A DNA stretch of 64,000 nucleotides from [Pseudomonas] carboxydohydrogena (GTDB lineage Bacteria; Pseudomonadota; Alphaproteobacteria; Rhizobiales; Xanthobacteraceae), in assembly GCF_029030725.1 (NCBI RefSeq), contig NZ_CP113162.1, positions 62,001-126,000 on the forward strand, written 5' to 3'. This document shows, in pieces, positions 49,770-58,088 of the stretch; position 1 is the stretch's first letter; each line of letters begins with the position of its first letter. The notes beneath the pieces are model-generated. The model did not search any database. It was not told the DNA's origin and was given only the letters and a program-made list of their open reading frames with translations. The translations under genes were made by a program, and so were the position numbers.

Positions 49770-51227
49770 TCAATTGCCTCCGCCGCCGGCCTGGGCGGTC
49801 GTCGTCGGACTGGACTTCGTTGGTGTTTCTCCCGAGCCGCCGCCGTTGACGGCGGTCTGCAGGTCGGATTGGGCGAGCCAGAAGCTGCGCTTGGCTTCGA
49901 TCGCCGCGCGCAATGAGGCGGTGCGCTGCCGCGCTTCCGTCAACAGTGTGAACACGTCCACCTGCATGCTCGAAAAGCGCAGTTGCATCTCTTCGGTGAT
50001 AATCTTCCGGAGCGGCAGAACCTCGCGCTCGTACTGCCGGGCGATCTCATAGCTCGATCGATACGTCCGGTACGCGTCACGCGCTTCCGAGCGCACGTTG
50101 ATCGCCTTCTCGGTCAGACGATTGAAGGCCTGGTTGTAGGTCTCGCTCGCTTGCCGCACCCGGACCTCGCCGCCGTCGAAGATCGGGATCTGGAACTGGA
50201 TGTCGAAGCCGCGTTCGCGGGACCGGGAGCCATCGGGGTTCCTGGTGGTCTTCGAAATTCCCGCAACATCGAGCAGCGTGACGAAACGGCTCGCTTCCGT
50301 CAGATTGAGCGCTTTTGCCAAAGCAACCAGTTCGATACGGGCGATCTGTAGATCGATACGGTGTTCAACGGCGTCGACTTCGATGCGTGGCAAGGTCTGC
50401 GGACGCGGCGGCAAAGCCGGCAGATGGCTCGGCAGCTTGAAATTGAGATCGCCGTCCCACAGCCCCAACAGCCGTGCCAGAGCTTCGCGCGAACTGGTCG
50501 CTTCCTGACGCACCGTCGCAAGGTCCGCTGTGGTTTCCGCATAGAAGACCTGCTCACGCGCCTGATCGAGTTTGTTCATCGATCCGGTCTGGCCAAGGTT
50601 CTTCGACAATTGCGCGATGGATTCGGCGGTGGCCTTGGCGTCGCTAAGAAGGCCGACCAGTTCGTTTGCGGCAACCGCGCGGTAGTAAGCACGTCTGACA
50701 TCGGCGGCAAGGCGAAGTGTTTCCAGGGCGGCGCGAAGCTGTGCCTGATGGAAACGCTGTTTTGCGATTTCGGATCGGAACGGTAGCGTCGCAAGTGCGA
50801 GGATGTCTCCCACGATCTGGCGCTCGATCTCGGTCGCGCCATTGCCCGAAATGCGCGAGACTGAGAACGTCGGATTGGGCGGCAGGCTTTCCTGGACACG
50901 ATCGGCTTCCGCCAATGCCAATTCATTGTATGCGGCCTGCAAGCCGCGATTGTTGAGCAGCGCGACCTGAACGGCGGTATCAACATTGAGCGTCCGGCGT
51001 AGCAAATGCTTGACTCTGTCGCTGGTCTGCTGCGCCTCATCCACCGAGCGGATCGCGATCACATCCTTCTTGATCGTATGGTCGGCGACATCGGCGACGA
51101 CGCCCATTCCCAGATCCGGCGAGAAGGTCGCACAACCAGAAAGAAGGAGGGAAACGGTGAGTGCCAACGCCGACCGATTGTTTCGGAGGAGGCTCTGATG
51201 CGGCAGCACGCCACGGATAATTTTCAT
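49770..51227 (-). CDS. cusC: Outer-membrane efflux lipoprotein, CusC-like
   Basis: A 485-aa TolC-family channel with a lipobox (LLLSGCATF). The paired coiled-coil repeats are typical (VQVALLNNRGLQAAYNELALAEADRVQESLPPNPTFSVSRI, FDIQFQIPIFDGGEVRVRQASETYNQAF). It should complete CusBA although it is encoded on the opposite strand, 10 kb away. It is the only RND outer-membrane channel in the window, so CzcBA may use it too. The C-terminus is Ser/Thr/Gly-rich. Confidence 0.9.
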   Translation of the reverse strand: MKIIRGVLPHQSLLRNNRSALALTVSLLLSGCATFSPDLGMGVVADVADHTIKKDVIAIRSVDEAQQTSDRVKHLLRRTLNVDTAVQVALLNNRGLQAAYNELALAEADRVQESLPPNPTFSVSRISGNGATEIERQIVGDILALATLPFRSEIAKQRFHQAQLRAALETLRLAADVRRAYYRAVAANELVGLLSDAKATAESIAQLSKNLGQTGSMNKLDQAREQVFYAETTADLATVRQEATSSREALARLLGLWDGDLNFKLPSHLPALPPRPQTLPRIEVDAVEHRIDLQIARIELVALAKALNLTEASRFVTLLDVAGISKTTRNPDGSRSRERGFDIQFQIPIFDGGEVRVRQASETYNQAFNRLTEKAINVRSEARDAYRTYRSSYEIARQYEREVLPLRKIITEEMQLRFSSMQVDVFTLLTEARQRTASLRAAIEAKRSFWLAQSDLQTAVNGGGSGETPTKSSPTTTAQAGGGGN

Positions 51228-51236
51228 GACGCGCTC

Positions 51237-51536
51237 CTAGTGCTCGTGCCCGGATTTCGGTGACGGGGTGACGCGCTGGTTCTGCTCCGCCCAGCCGGTA
51301 GGCGTGGTCGGGCGGAGGCTGGTATAAGGAGCGATGGTCGATCGGTAGCCGACGCCCGCGACTCTTGCCCCAGCATCAGCAGGGTCTGCGCCGACGAGCG
51401 GCCCAGTCGGTACCGTGCAGCCGCCCAGTGTCATAGCCGCCAAAGCCACGCCTGCAAATGCTCTAAGTGTTCTTCCGAATATTTCGCGCACCACCGAACC
51501 AACGGCGGCGACGATCGCCCCAATTTGCGCTGACAT
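51237..51536 (-). CDS. Small putative lipoprotein
   Basis: A 99-aa protein with a lipobox (ALAAMTLGGCTVP) about 40 residues from the ATG; a GTG nearer the lipobox may be the true start. The mature part is Pro/Thr-rich and ends in SPKSGHEH, a possible His metal site. It starts the run into cusC (9 bp gap), so it is probably in the same operon. The function is unknown. Confidence 0.72.
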   Translation of the reverse strand: MSAQIGAIVAAVGSVVREIFGRTLRAFAGVALAAMTLGGCTVPTGPLVGADPADAGARVAGVGYRSTIAPYTSLRPTTPTGWAEQNQRVTPSPKSGHEH

Positions 51537-51615
51537 AGATGTTTCCTGAACTGACGATGGACCACAGGTGCGCGTACCCCGAACGGGTACGGCGCCGCGT
51601 CACGCTGTTGTCAGG

Positions 51616-52110
51616 TCAGGAATTGGGGGGACGATAAAGCTGTGGGGGCGAATTATCCGCAAGCTTCCGATGGTTGTCGGAAGCTTGGATGGCCTTCGGC
51701 ACTGACGGATGTGCCACGGCGAGGAGCGCGGGCGCAGGGAGCGCGGTGACGCAAATCAGGCCACAACACTTTCCATCCGCCGAATGCGGCGCCTTTGTCG
51801 AACCGACATCACTCTTCAACGCGACAAGGTTCGCATCATGATCTGCGGATGAACTCGCGTGGGTCTCGATGCCGGAATGAGGATGAGCATTCCCGTCCTT
51901 ATGGACGTGGATCGCGCCTTCACTATGCATATGATCGTTGTGCACGTGAACCATGCCCGGCACATGATCATCGTCAGTCAGGCAGTAAGGCGTTGCCTGA
52001 CTGCCTGGTAAGGCGAAGGACAACGTCGGCGCCATCACGCAAAACAGATAAGCCAGGGCGATGAACCACCCTGCTTTCCGCCGTTGCGTCTTGGTAAGTC
52101 CGACCAACAT
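51616..52110 (-). CDS. His-rich exported or membrane protein of unknown function
   Basis: A 164-aa protein with one N-terminal hydrophobic segment (AGWFIALAYLFCVMAPTLSFAL). A His/Asp-rich middle (DDDHVPGMVHVHNDHMHSEG, HVHKDGNAHPHSG) is followed by a CCGLICVTALPAPALLAVA segment that resembles the DUF2946-like Cys/hydrophobic module. Probably a periplasmic metal-binding protein. The start at 52110 is supported by an upstream GAGGG; a TTG at 52152 is possible. Confidence 0.68.
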   Translation of the reverse strand: MLVGLTKTQRRKAGWFIALAYLFCVMAPTLSFALPGSQATPYCLTDDDHVPGMVHVHNDHMHSEGAIHVHKDGNAHPHSGIETHASSSADHDANLVALKSDVGSTKAPHSADGKCCGLICVTALPAPALLAVAHPSVPKAIQASDNHRKLADNSPPQLYRPPNS

Positions 52111-52195
52111 TAACGCGTTAGTACCCTCGATTTGCCGTGTCCGAATTTGCAACCATAGTCGCGAATCCTTGTACCGCCAAGATGGAACCTAGAGC

Positions 52196-52471
52196 TTATC
52201 GTTCCGTCCGTCCAACTACAGCCATCAATTCCGCGATCTTGCGGCGCTGATCCGCTTTGTCGCCACTCGCGATCGCATGCTCGACGCAATGGGCGACATG
52301 ATCCTTCAACACCTCTTCCTCAACGCGGCGCAGAGCGGCACGAACGGCGGAGATCTGCGTTACGATATCGATGCAGTACCGGTCTTCATCCACCATCTTA
52401 GCAAGGCCCCGGACCTGACCTTCAATCCGGCTGAGGCGTTTCTGGCACGAAGTCTTGATGTCTTTGCGCAT
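52196..52471 (-). CDS. csoR: Copper-sensing transcriptional repressor CsoR
   Basis: A 91-aa all-helical repressor (CQKRLSRIEGQVRGLAKMVDEDRYCIDIVTQISAVRAALRRVEEEVLKDHVAHCVEHA). Cu(I) ligands C33, H58 and C62 have the exact C-x24-H-x3-C spacing of CsoR. It is divergent from the Cu-ATPase across a palindromic operator, so copper should relieve repression of both. The start at 52471 is the family-like ATG (AGGAGG immediately upstream). Confidence 0.93.
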   Translation of the reverse strand: MRKDIKTSCQKRLSRIEGQVRGLAKMVDEDRYCIDIVTQISAVRAALRRVEEEVLKDHVAHCVEHAIASGDKADQRRKIAELMAVVGRTER

Positions 52472-52479
52472 TCCTCCTA

Positions 52480-52498
52480 TATACCCCCATAGGGTATA
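52480..52498. promoter_or_regulatory. Predicted CsoR operator
   Basis: A perfect inverted repeat TATACCC-N5-GGGTATA with a C/G-tract centre, typical of CsoR/RcnR-family sites. It lies between csoR (start 52471) and the Cu-ATPase (start 52525) and overlaps likely promoter elements of both. Confidence 0.8.
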
Positions 52499-52524
52499 AG
52501 TTGCAAGTCCCACAGGAGACTTAG

Positions 52525-54972
52525 ATGACCAGTCCGGAAAAGGCTAATTCCAAAGGAGAATGCGGCTGCTCCTCGAAAACGATCGCGACACCGGGCCCTG
52601 ACGAAACCAAAGCAGCTTGTTGCGGTGGCGGCCATGATCACGACGCTCATGAGCATCACCACCATCCCGTTTCGGGAGACGGAAAGGTCGTGGACCCAGT
52701 TTGCGGGATGACCGTCGATCCGACGACGAGCAAGCACCGGTTCGATTACCAAGGTCACACCTACCATTTCTGCTCGGCCAGCTGTCGTACGAAGTTCGCC
52801 GCCGCCCCCGAAACGTATCTCGATAAGTCCAAGGCCGCACCGAAAGAGCCTGTTCCGGAAGGCACCATCTACACATGCCCGATGCATCCCGAGATCCGGC
52901 AGATCGGACCCGGCAGCTGCCCGATCTGCGGCATGGCTCTGGAGCCCGAAGTGGCAACTCTGGACGCCGCACCGAATCCCGAGTTAGCGGACATGACCCG
53001 GCGGTTCTGGATAGGCTTGGTGTTCGCCCTGCCTGCAGTCGTCCTTGAGATGGGCGGGCATTTGGTCGGCGGCCACGGCTGGGTCGACCAAACATTGTCG
53101 AACTGGATACAACTCGTCTCGGCGACACCGGTCGTGATCTGGGCGGGTTGGCCGTTCTTCGTGCGCGGCTGGCAGTCGCTGGTGACCCGCAACCTCAACA
53201 TGTTCACCCTGATCGCGATGGGGACTGGCGTCGCTTACGTCTACAGCGTCGTCGCCACGGTCGCCCCGCAGATCTTTCCGCTCGCGTTTCGCGGACACGA
53301 TGGTGCCGTTGCCGTCTATTTCGAAGCGGCGGCCGTGATCACCGTTCTGGTGTTGCTGGGCCAGGTGCTCGAATTGCGTGCCCGCGAGGCAACGTCGGGA
53401 GCGATCAAGGCTCTGCTCGACCTCGCTCCGAAGACGGCGCGCCTCGTTGCAGAGGACGGCACCGATCATGAAGTCCCGCTCGACGGCCTGAACGTGGGTG
53501 ACAAACTGCGCGTCCGGCCCGGCGAAAAGGTGCCGGTCGACGGCGTTATCCTTGAGGGGCGCTCATCGCTCGATGAGTCCCTGGTGACCGGAGAATCCAT
53601 GCCCGTCACCAAAGAGGCCGATGCCAAGGTCATCGCAGGCACCCTGAATCAATCCGGCAGCTTCGTGATGCGGGCCGAGAAGGTCGGTCGCGATACCATG
53701 TTGTCCCAGATCGTGCAGATGGTGGCGCAGGCCCAGCGCTCGCGCGCGCCGATTCAGCGGCTCGCGGATCAGGTTGCCGGATGGTTCGTTCCAACAGTCA
53801 TCGTCGCGGCGCTTGTCGCCTTCGCCGCCTGGTGGATTTTCGGGCCCGAACCGCGCCTGGCGTTCGGTCTCGTGGCGGCTGTCAGCGTTCTGATCATCGC
53901 ATGTCCGTGCGCCCTCGGGCTGGCCACGCCGATGTCGATTATGGTTGGCGTCGGGCGTGGTGCCCATGCTGGCGTGTTGATCAAGAACGCTGAAGCGCTG
54001 GAACGTCTCGAGAAGGTCGACACCCTGGTGGTCGATAAAACGGGTACGCTCACCGAAGGCAAGCCAAAGGTCGTCTCCATCGTTGCCGCTGCGGGATTTC
54101 AAGAAGATGAACTCCTGCGATTGGCGGCCAGTGTCGAACGCTCCAGCGAGCATCCGCTGGCCGATGCCATTGTACGGGCGGCCAAAGAGCGCAATCTGAC
54201 ATTGATTAATGTGGAGGAATTCGACTCGCCAACAGGCAAAGGTGTAACCGGCAGGGTGGAGGACAAATCGGTCTTGCTTGGTAATGCGGCCTATTTGAAA
54301 TCGTTAGGTGTCCAGACACAAACGTTGGAGTCACAAGCCGAAATCCTGCGCGGTGAAGGTGCAACCGTGATCAATATCGCACTCGATGGAAAGTTGGCGG
54401 GCCTGTTTGCAATCGCCGATCCAGTGAAGCAATCGACGCCCGACGCCTTGAAGGCGCTGGCGGCAGAAGGCATCAAGGTCATTATGCTGACCGGCGACAA
54501 TAGAACGACGGCAAATGCGGTCGCGAAACGGCTCGGCATCCCCGATGTGGAGGCAGAAGTGTTGCCGGATCAGAAGAGTGCAGTCGTTAGCGATCTGCAG
54601 AAGTCGGGTCGCATTGTCGCAATGGCCGGCGACGGTGTAAATGATGCCCCTGCCCTTGCTGCAGCCGAAGTCGGCATCGCGATGGGCACCGGCACCGACG
54701 TCGCGATGGAAAGCGCGGGAGTAACCCTTCTTAAGGGCGACTTGATGGGAATTGTTCGCGCTCGCCGTCTTTCCGAAGCGACGATGAGCAACATCCGGCA
54801 GAACCTGTTCTTCGCGTTCATCTACAACGCTGCCGGAATTCCGATCGCGGCCGGCGTCCTCTATCCGACGTTCGGATTGCTACTGTCACCCATCATTGCC
54901 GCGGCGGCGATGGCGCTATCTTCAGTCAGCGTCGTGGGCAATGCGCTCCGATTGAAGTCCGTGAACTTGTGA
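52525..54972 (+). CDS. copA: Cu(I)-translocating P-type ATPase
   Basis: An 815-aa P1B ATPase that exports Cu(I) from the cytoplasm. The N-terminus is Cys/His-rich ([24 protein letters not shown]). It is followed by a YHS-like domain ([11 protein letters not shown]...YHFCSASC) and a heavy-metal-binding module ([24 protein letters not shown]). There is no classical CxxC ferredoxin-like domain. The core has the CPC motif at 460-462, DKTGTLTEG at about 504, [10 protein letters not shown], and [20 protein letters not shown] lies before the ATG. Confidence 0.95.
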   Translation: MTSPEKANSKGECGCSSKTIATPGPDETKAACCGGGHDHDAHEHHHHPVSGDGKVVDPVCGMTVDPTTSKHRFDYQGHTYHFCSASCRTKFAAAPETYLDKSKAAPKEPVPEGTIYTCPMHPEIRQIGPGSCPICGMALEPEVATLDAAPNPELADMTRRFWIGLVFALPAVVLEMGGHLVGGHGWVDQTLSNWIQLVSATPVVIWAGWPFFVRGWQSLVTRNLNMFTLIAMGTGVAYVYSVVATVAPQIFPLAFRGHDGAVAVYFEAAAVITVLVLLGQVLELRAREATSGAIKALLDLAPKTARLVAEDGTDHEVPLDGLNVGDKLRVRPGEKVPVDGVILEGRSSLDESLVTGESMPVTKEADAKVIAGTLNQSGSFVMRAEKVGRDTMLSQIVQMVAQAQRSRAPIQRLADQVAGWFVPTVIVAALVAFAAWWIFGPEPRLAFGLVAAVSVLIIACPCALGLATPMSIMVGVGRGAHAGVLIKNAEALERLEKVDTLVVDKTGTLTEGKPKVVSIVAAAGFQEDELLRLAASVERSSEHPLADAIVRAAKERNLTLINVEEFDSPTGKGVTGRVEDKSVLLGNAAYLKSLGVQTQTLESQAEILRGEGATVINIALDGKLAGLFAIADPVKQSTPDALKALAAEGIKVIMLTGDNRTTANAVAKRLGIPDVEAEVLPDQKSAVVSDLQKSGRIVAMAGDGVNDAPALAAAEVGIAMGTGTDVAMESAGVTLLKGDLMGIVRARRLSEATMSNIRQNLFFAFIYNAAGIPIAAGVLYPTFGLLLSPIIAAAAMALSSVSVVGNALRLKSVNL

Positions 54973-55125
54973 GGTGTGGCTGCTCGAACTTAGCGGATCT
55001 GCGATTGAGTACTCGCTGAGTTCGAAGATGATCGAGCCCCAAGATGTTCATATCCGAGCCTTGACCATATCTGTTCACGGGGAGACGCATTCAGATGTCA
55101 CCTCGTTTTTGAAGCTGCTCCGAAC

Positions 55126-55150
55126 CGATGTCGATTGACAATCGACATCG
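55126..55150. repeat. Palindrome upstream of the FNT gene
   Basis: A perfect 11-bp inverted repeat (CGATGTCGATT/AATCGACATCG) around a 3-nt centre. It lacks a following T-run, so it looks more like an operator than a terminator. It lies 104 bp before the FNT-family gene. The rest of 54973-55253 shows no gene. Confidence 0.5.
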
Positions 55151-55253
55151 CTTCCAGTCAATTTTGATATCTGCTGAATCCGCTCTTTGACTGCGATGCC
55201 CGTCAAGAACGTGAAGCTGGACGTCTTGGACGCAAGACCAAGGGAGACAGTCC

Positions 55254-56135
55254 ATGGGCGCGGAACAACCTACATCCGGCCGGACGACCAACGTGCCGCC
55301 GGCCCAGTATCTTGATGCAAGGCACGCCATCGAGGCAATAGCGATGTCCAGCGGACGGCGCATGCTGGATGCACCATTCACTCATGTCTGCGTGATGGCG
55401 GCATATGCTGGCGCACTGATTGCCCTGGGAGCGCTGTTCTCGGTACTTCTCTCCGCAGGGGTGGACACGCAGGGCCCGCGGCGGTTGCTTGAGGGCCTCG
55501 GTTTTAGTGCCGGATTCTTTTTCGTGATTCAGTCGCAAGCTGCGCTGTTCACCGAAATCAACGTCGTCATGCCTGTGACCTTACTTCACTACTCCAAAGG
55601 AGCTCTCCTGGCGAAAGCGGGACGATTCTGGGTATTGGCGTTTGTCGCCAATCTGGTTGGCGCGCTGGCAATTGGTTATCTCGTGCCGACAGTGCAGTCC
55701 TACCCGCCCGAAATGGCTTCGCGGCTGGCGGAAATTGTCTCGACCAAAATGGCGTATCGCGAAATCGGCGGTATCAATGGATGGATTCAGGCCGTCCTAT
55801 CCGGGATGCTCGCAAACTGGCTCGTGGGTTTAGCAGCCTTCTTCGCCACAATGGGACGTACGATCATCGACAGGTTCGTCCCCGTGTTCCTCGCTGTGTC
55901 GCTGTTCGTCGCTGCGGGATTTCAGCACAGCCCGGCAAACATGGCGTATTTTTCGCTTGCTGCCGGGGCTGGAATGGGACCCGGATGGGGGGTGGCAATG
56001 GGTTGGAGCATCCTCCCTGCTGCCCTCGGAAATCTCCTCGGGGGATTTCTGCTCGTCACCATGCCGTTATGGATTTCCTTCGGCTCAAAGCACAGCGCCA
56101 TGATCGAAGACGATCAATCAGGCTCTGGCCCCTGA
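55254..56135 (+). CDS. Formate/nitrite transporter family protein
   Basis: A 293-aa membrane protein with six predicted helices and the FNT layout (GALIALGALFSVLL..., FVIQSQAALFTEINVVMPV..., GFQHSPANMAYFSLAAGAG, the last with the HSPANM pore motif). FNT channels pass formate, nitrite or hydrosulfide. No formate or nitrite enzyme lies nearby, so the substrate is open; a metal-stress role is only suggested by position. It is convergent with dmeF, the two stops being 1 bp apart. Confidence 0.85.
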   Translation: MGAEQPTSGRTTNVPPAQYLDARHAIEAIAMSSGRRMLDAPFTHVCVMAAYAGALIALGALFSVLLSAGVDTQGPRRLLEGLGFSAGFFFVIQSQAALFTEINVVMPVTLLHYSKGALLAKAGRFWVLAFVANLVGALAIGYLVPTVQSYPPEMASRLAEIVSTKMAYREIGGINGWIQAVLSGMLANWLVGLAAFFATMGRTIIDRFVPVFLAVSLFVAAGFQHSPANMAYFSLAAGAGMGPGWGVAMGWSILPAALGNLLGGFLLVTMPLWISFGSKHSAMIEDDQSGSGP

Positions 56136-56136
56136 T

Positions 56137-57399
56137 CTACCGTTGGACTTCGATTGTTAGATGCGAGAGATCGGAAAATCTGGCCAATCTCTCGCGGTAG
56201 TATCCAACATCACGCGCTTTCGTAGTCGAAACAGACACGATGGCGCCAAGGTGTCCGGGTCCCAGTCGCCAGAGGTGCAAGTCAGTCACCCGGTCTCCGT
56301 CGCCTTCGATCGTCTGTCTGACCTTTTCCGTCATCCGCGGGTCCGGATTGCGGTCAAGCAGGATACCGCCGGTGTCGCGCAACAAACCGAATGACCAGTT
56401 CGCGATGACGACAGCGCCGATTAAGCCGGCGAGCGGATCCATCCAAAGCCATCCGAAGGTGCGCGCGAGGAGAAGCCCGACGATGACCAGCACCGACACG
56501 GCGGCATCGGCCGCGACATGGACGATCGCGGCGCGCATGTTGTTGTCACGATGATGGGCGCCCGCAGGCGCATTGTGATCGTGCTCTGCGAAACGTTCTT
56601 CAAATTCCTTGAACTGATCGTCATGCTTCAGACGAAGCTTGACCATGAACTCATGAGGTTCCGGAATCTCATCGAGCGATTCCAGATAATCTCCACGATC
56701 CGCGAACGTGAATGTCTGTCTGCTGTCGGCGGGTCTTATGGTCTCAACGGCGACGTGTGAAACTTGCAACCGCGAGCCATCCGGAAGCCGCAATCGGAAA
56801 CGAGGCGGCACACCGCTTTCAAAAATCTCAAGTTCGATCACGCCGGCTCCGGACCCGAGATTTATCCGGCGAATATCATCACCGTGATCGTGTGGATGCT
56901 CATGGCCGTGCCCGTGCCCGTGGTCGTGCCCGTGATGACCGCCGGACAACAGCCACGCACTTGCCAGATTGACCGCAAGACCGAGCACGGCAATCGGGAT
57001 AGCCTCGTTGAAACTGATGGCGACCGGGGAGAGAAAACGCGAGACCGCCTCGTAACCGATCAGCAAGGCGATCATCGCCAATATGATCGCACTGCTATAT
57101 CCGGCGAGATCCCCGAACTTCCCGGTGCCGAAAGTGAAATTCCGATCGCCCGCATATCGGCGTGCATACGTGTAGGCCAACGCCGCCAGTAAAAGTGCGC
57201 CGGCGTGTGTCGACATATGCAAACCGTCGGCGATCAGAGCCAGCGATCCGAATAATGCACCGCCGACGATCTCAGCGATCATCATGGCCGTGCACAGCGC
57301 GATGACCGCCCAAGTCCGGCGCGCTGCCTTGTCGTGGTCCTCTCCCAAAAAAATGTGATCATGCACAGCGAGAGGATCGATCGTTCGGTCGGCGGTCAT
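56137..57399 (-). CDS. dmeF: CDF-family Co/Ni exporter DmeF
   Basis: A 420-aa cation diffusion facilitator. The helices carry the ALIADGLHMSTHAGALLLAALAY metal site and HVAADAAVSVLVIVGLLLA. A long His-rich loop (GGHHGHDHGHGHGHEHPHDHGDD, about residues 153-175) and a second HDHN-containing insertion, plus extra cytoplasmic sequence, mark the DmeF subfamily. Co(II)/Ni(II) export is expected. It follows dmeR with a 13-bp gap. Confidence 0.92.
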   Translation of the reverse strand: MTADRTIDPLAVHDHIFLGEDHDKAARRTWAVIALCTAMMIAEIVGGALFGSLALIADGLHMSTHAGALLLAALAYTYARRYAGDRNFTFGTGKFGDLAGYSSAIILAMIALLIGYEAVSRFLSPVAISFNEAIPIAVLGLAVNLASAWLLSGGHHGHDHGHGHGHEHPHDHGDDIRRINLGSGAGVIELEIFESGVPPRFRLRLPDGSRLQVSHVAVETIRPADSRQTFTFADRGDYLESLDEIPEPHEFMVKLRLKHDDQFKEFEERFAEHDHNAPAGAHHRDNNMRAAIVHVAADAAVSVLVIVGLLLARTFGWLWMDPLAGLIGAVVIANWSFGLLRDTGGILLDRNPDPRMTEKVRQTIEGDGDRVTDLHLWRLGPGHLGAIVSVSTTKARDVGYYRERLARFSDLSHLTIEVQR

Positions 57400-57412
57400 G
57401 GCGTGCCCTTAC

Positions 57413-57691
57413 TTACTTCAGGTAGGTGTGAACGACTTCGATCAATTGATCCGTCGCATCCGCATTGAGCGCGCCGGGGTTCTTCTGGGGATCGACCAGA
57501 TGAGTGCGGATGTGATCCTCGACCACCTCAGCCATCAGACCCGCGACACTGCCGCGGATGCCGGCGATCATATGCATAATGCGCTCGCACTCGGCCTCGT
57601 CGCCCAGAGCGCGTTCGATGGCTTCGACCTGACCGCGAATACGACGAACGCGAGCAAGCAGTTTCTTCTTCTCTCGGACGGTGTGACTCAT
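57413..57691 (-). CDS. dmeR: Ni/Co-responsive repressor DmeR (RcnR/CsoR family)
   Basis: A 92-aa repressor with the full RcnR ligand set in register: H3, C35, H60 and H64 (MSHTV, EAEC, EDHIRTH). CsoR has Cys at the last position, so this fits Ni(II)/Co(II) sensing. It is co-directional with dmeF and should repress dmeRF. Confidence 0.92.
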   Translation of the reverse strand: MSHTVREKKKLLARVRRIRGQVEAIERALGDEAECERIMHMIAGIRGSVAGLMAEVVEDHIRTHLVDPQKNPGALNADATDQLIEVVHTYLK

Positions 57692-57699
57692 GCGACAAT

Positions 57700-57722
57700 A
57701 TAGCCTACTCCCCTAACCTTAG
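57700..57722 (-). promoter_or_regulatory. Candidate DmeR operator
   Basis: TAGCCTACTCCCCTAACCTTA, directly upstream of dmeR. It holds the TACT plus C4 half (GGGGAGTA on the other strand) of RcnR-type sites, with an imperfect second half. Confidence 0.45.
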
Positions 57723-57744
57723 CAACCTCCGCGCTCCGGATTGG

Positions 57745-57767
57745 CTTATCCCCCCGGGGAGGATAAG
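57745..57767 (+). promoter_or_regulatory. Candidate operator of the second CsoR/RcnR-type regulator
   Basis: A near-perfect inverted repeat, CTTATCC then CCCCGGGGA then GGATAAG, with the C/G-tract centre typical of CsoR/RcnR-family operators. It ends 9 bp before the regulator ATG and probably autoregulates the czc-type operon. Confidence 0.65.
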
Positions 57768-57775
57768 GTCCACGG

Positions 57776-58054
57776 ATGGCAAAAGTTCATGTGCACGAAA
57801 CTCATCCCAATATCGTCAAGCGACTCCGTCGCGCCGAGGGACACCTTCGCCGTGTCATCGGCATGTTCGACGAAGGTCGGTCATGCTTGGATCTGGCTCA
57901 ACAGCTTCATGCCGTCGAGAAGGCCGTTGGCGAGGCGAAGAGAACGCTGATCCACGACCACGTGGACCACTGCCTCGATCTCGCCGTGAGCGGCCCCGGC
58001 AAATCGACAAGAACCGTCGTCGACGAGTTCAAGGCCATTTCCAAATATCTGTGA
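57776..58054 (+). CDS. CsoR/RcnR-family metal regulator (NreA/InrS-like)
   Basis: A 92-aa repressor. The ligand positions are C37, H62 and C66, with the CsoR spacing, and there are extra His at H5, H7, H10 and H65. The N-terminal His plus C-H-C is the pattern of Ni(II) sensors such as InrS rather than of Cu-CsoR. It precedes czcB by 34 bp, so it most likely controls czcBA. Cu(I) sensing cannot be excluded. Confidence 0.85.
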   Translation: MAKVHVHETHPNIVKRLRRAEGHLRRVIGMFDEGRSCLDLAQQLHAVEKAVGEAKRTLIHDHVDHCLDLAVSGPGKSTRTVVDEFKAISKYL

Positions 58055-58088
58055 CGGTGCCGCGCTGGCAGCACGTCGGAAGAGTATC

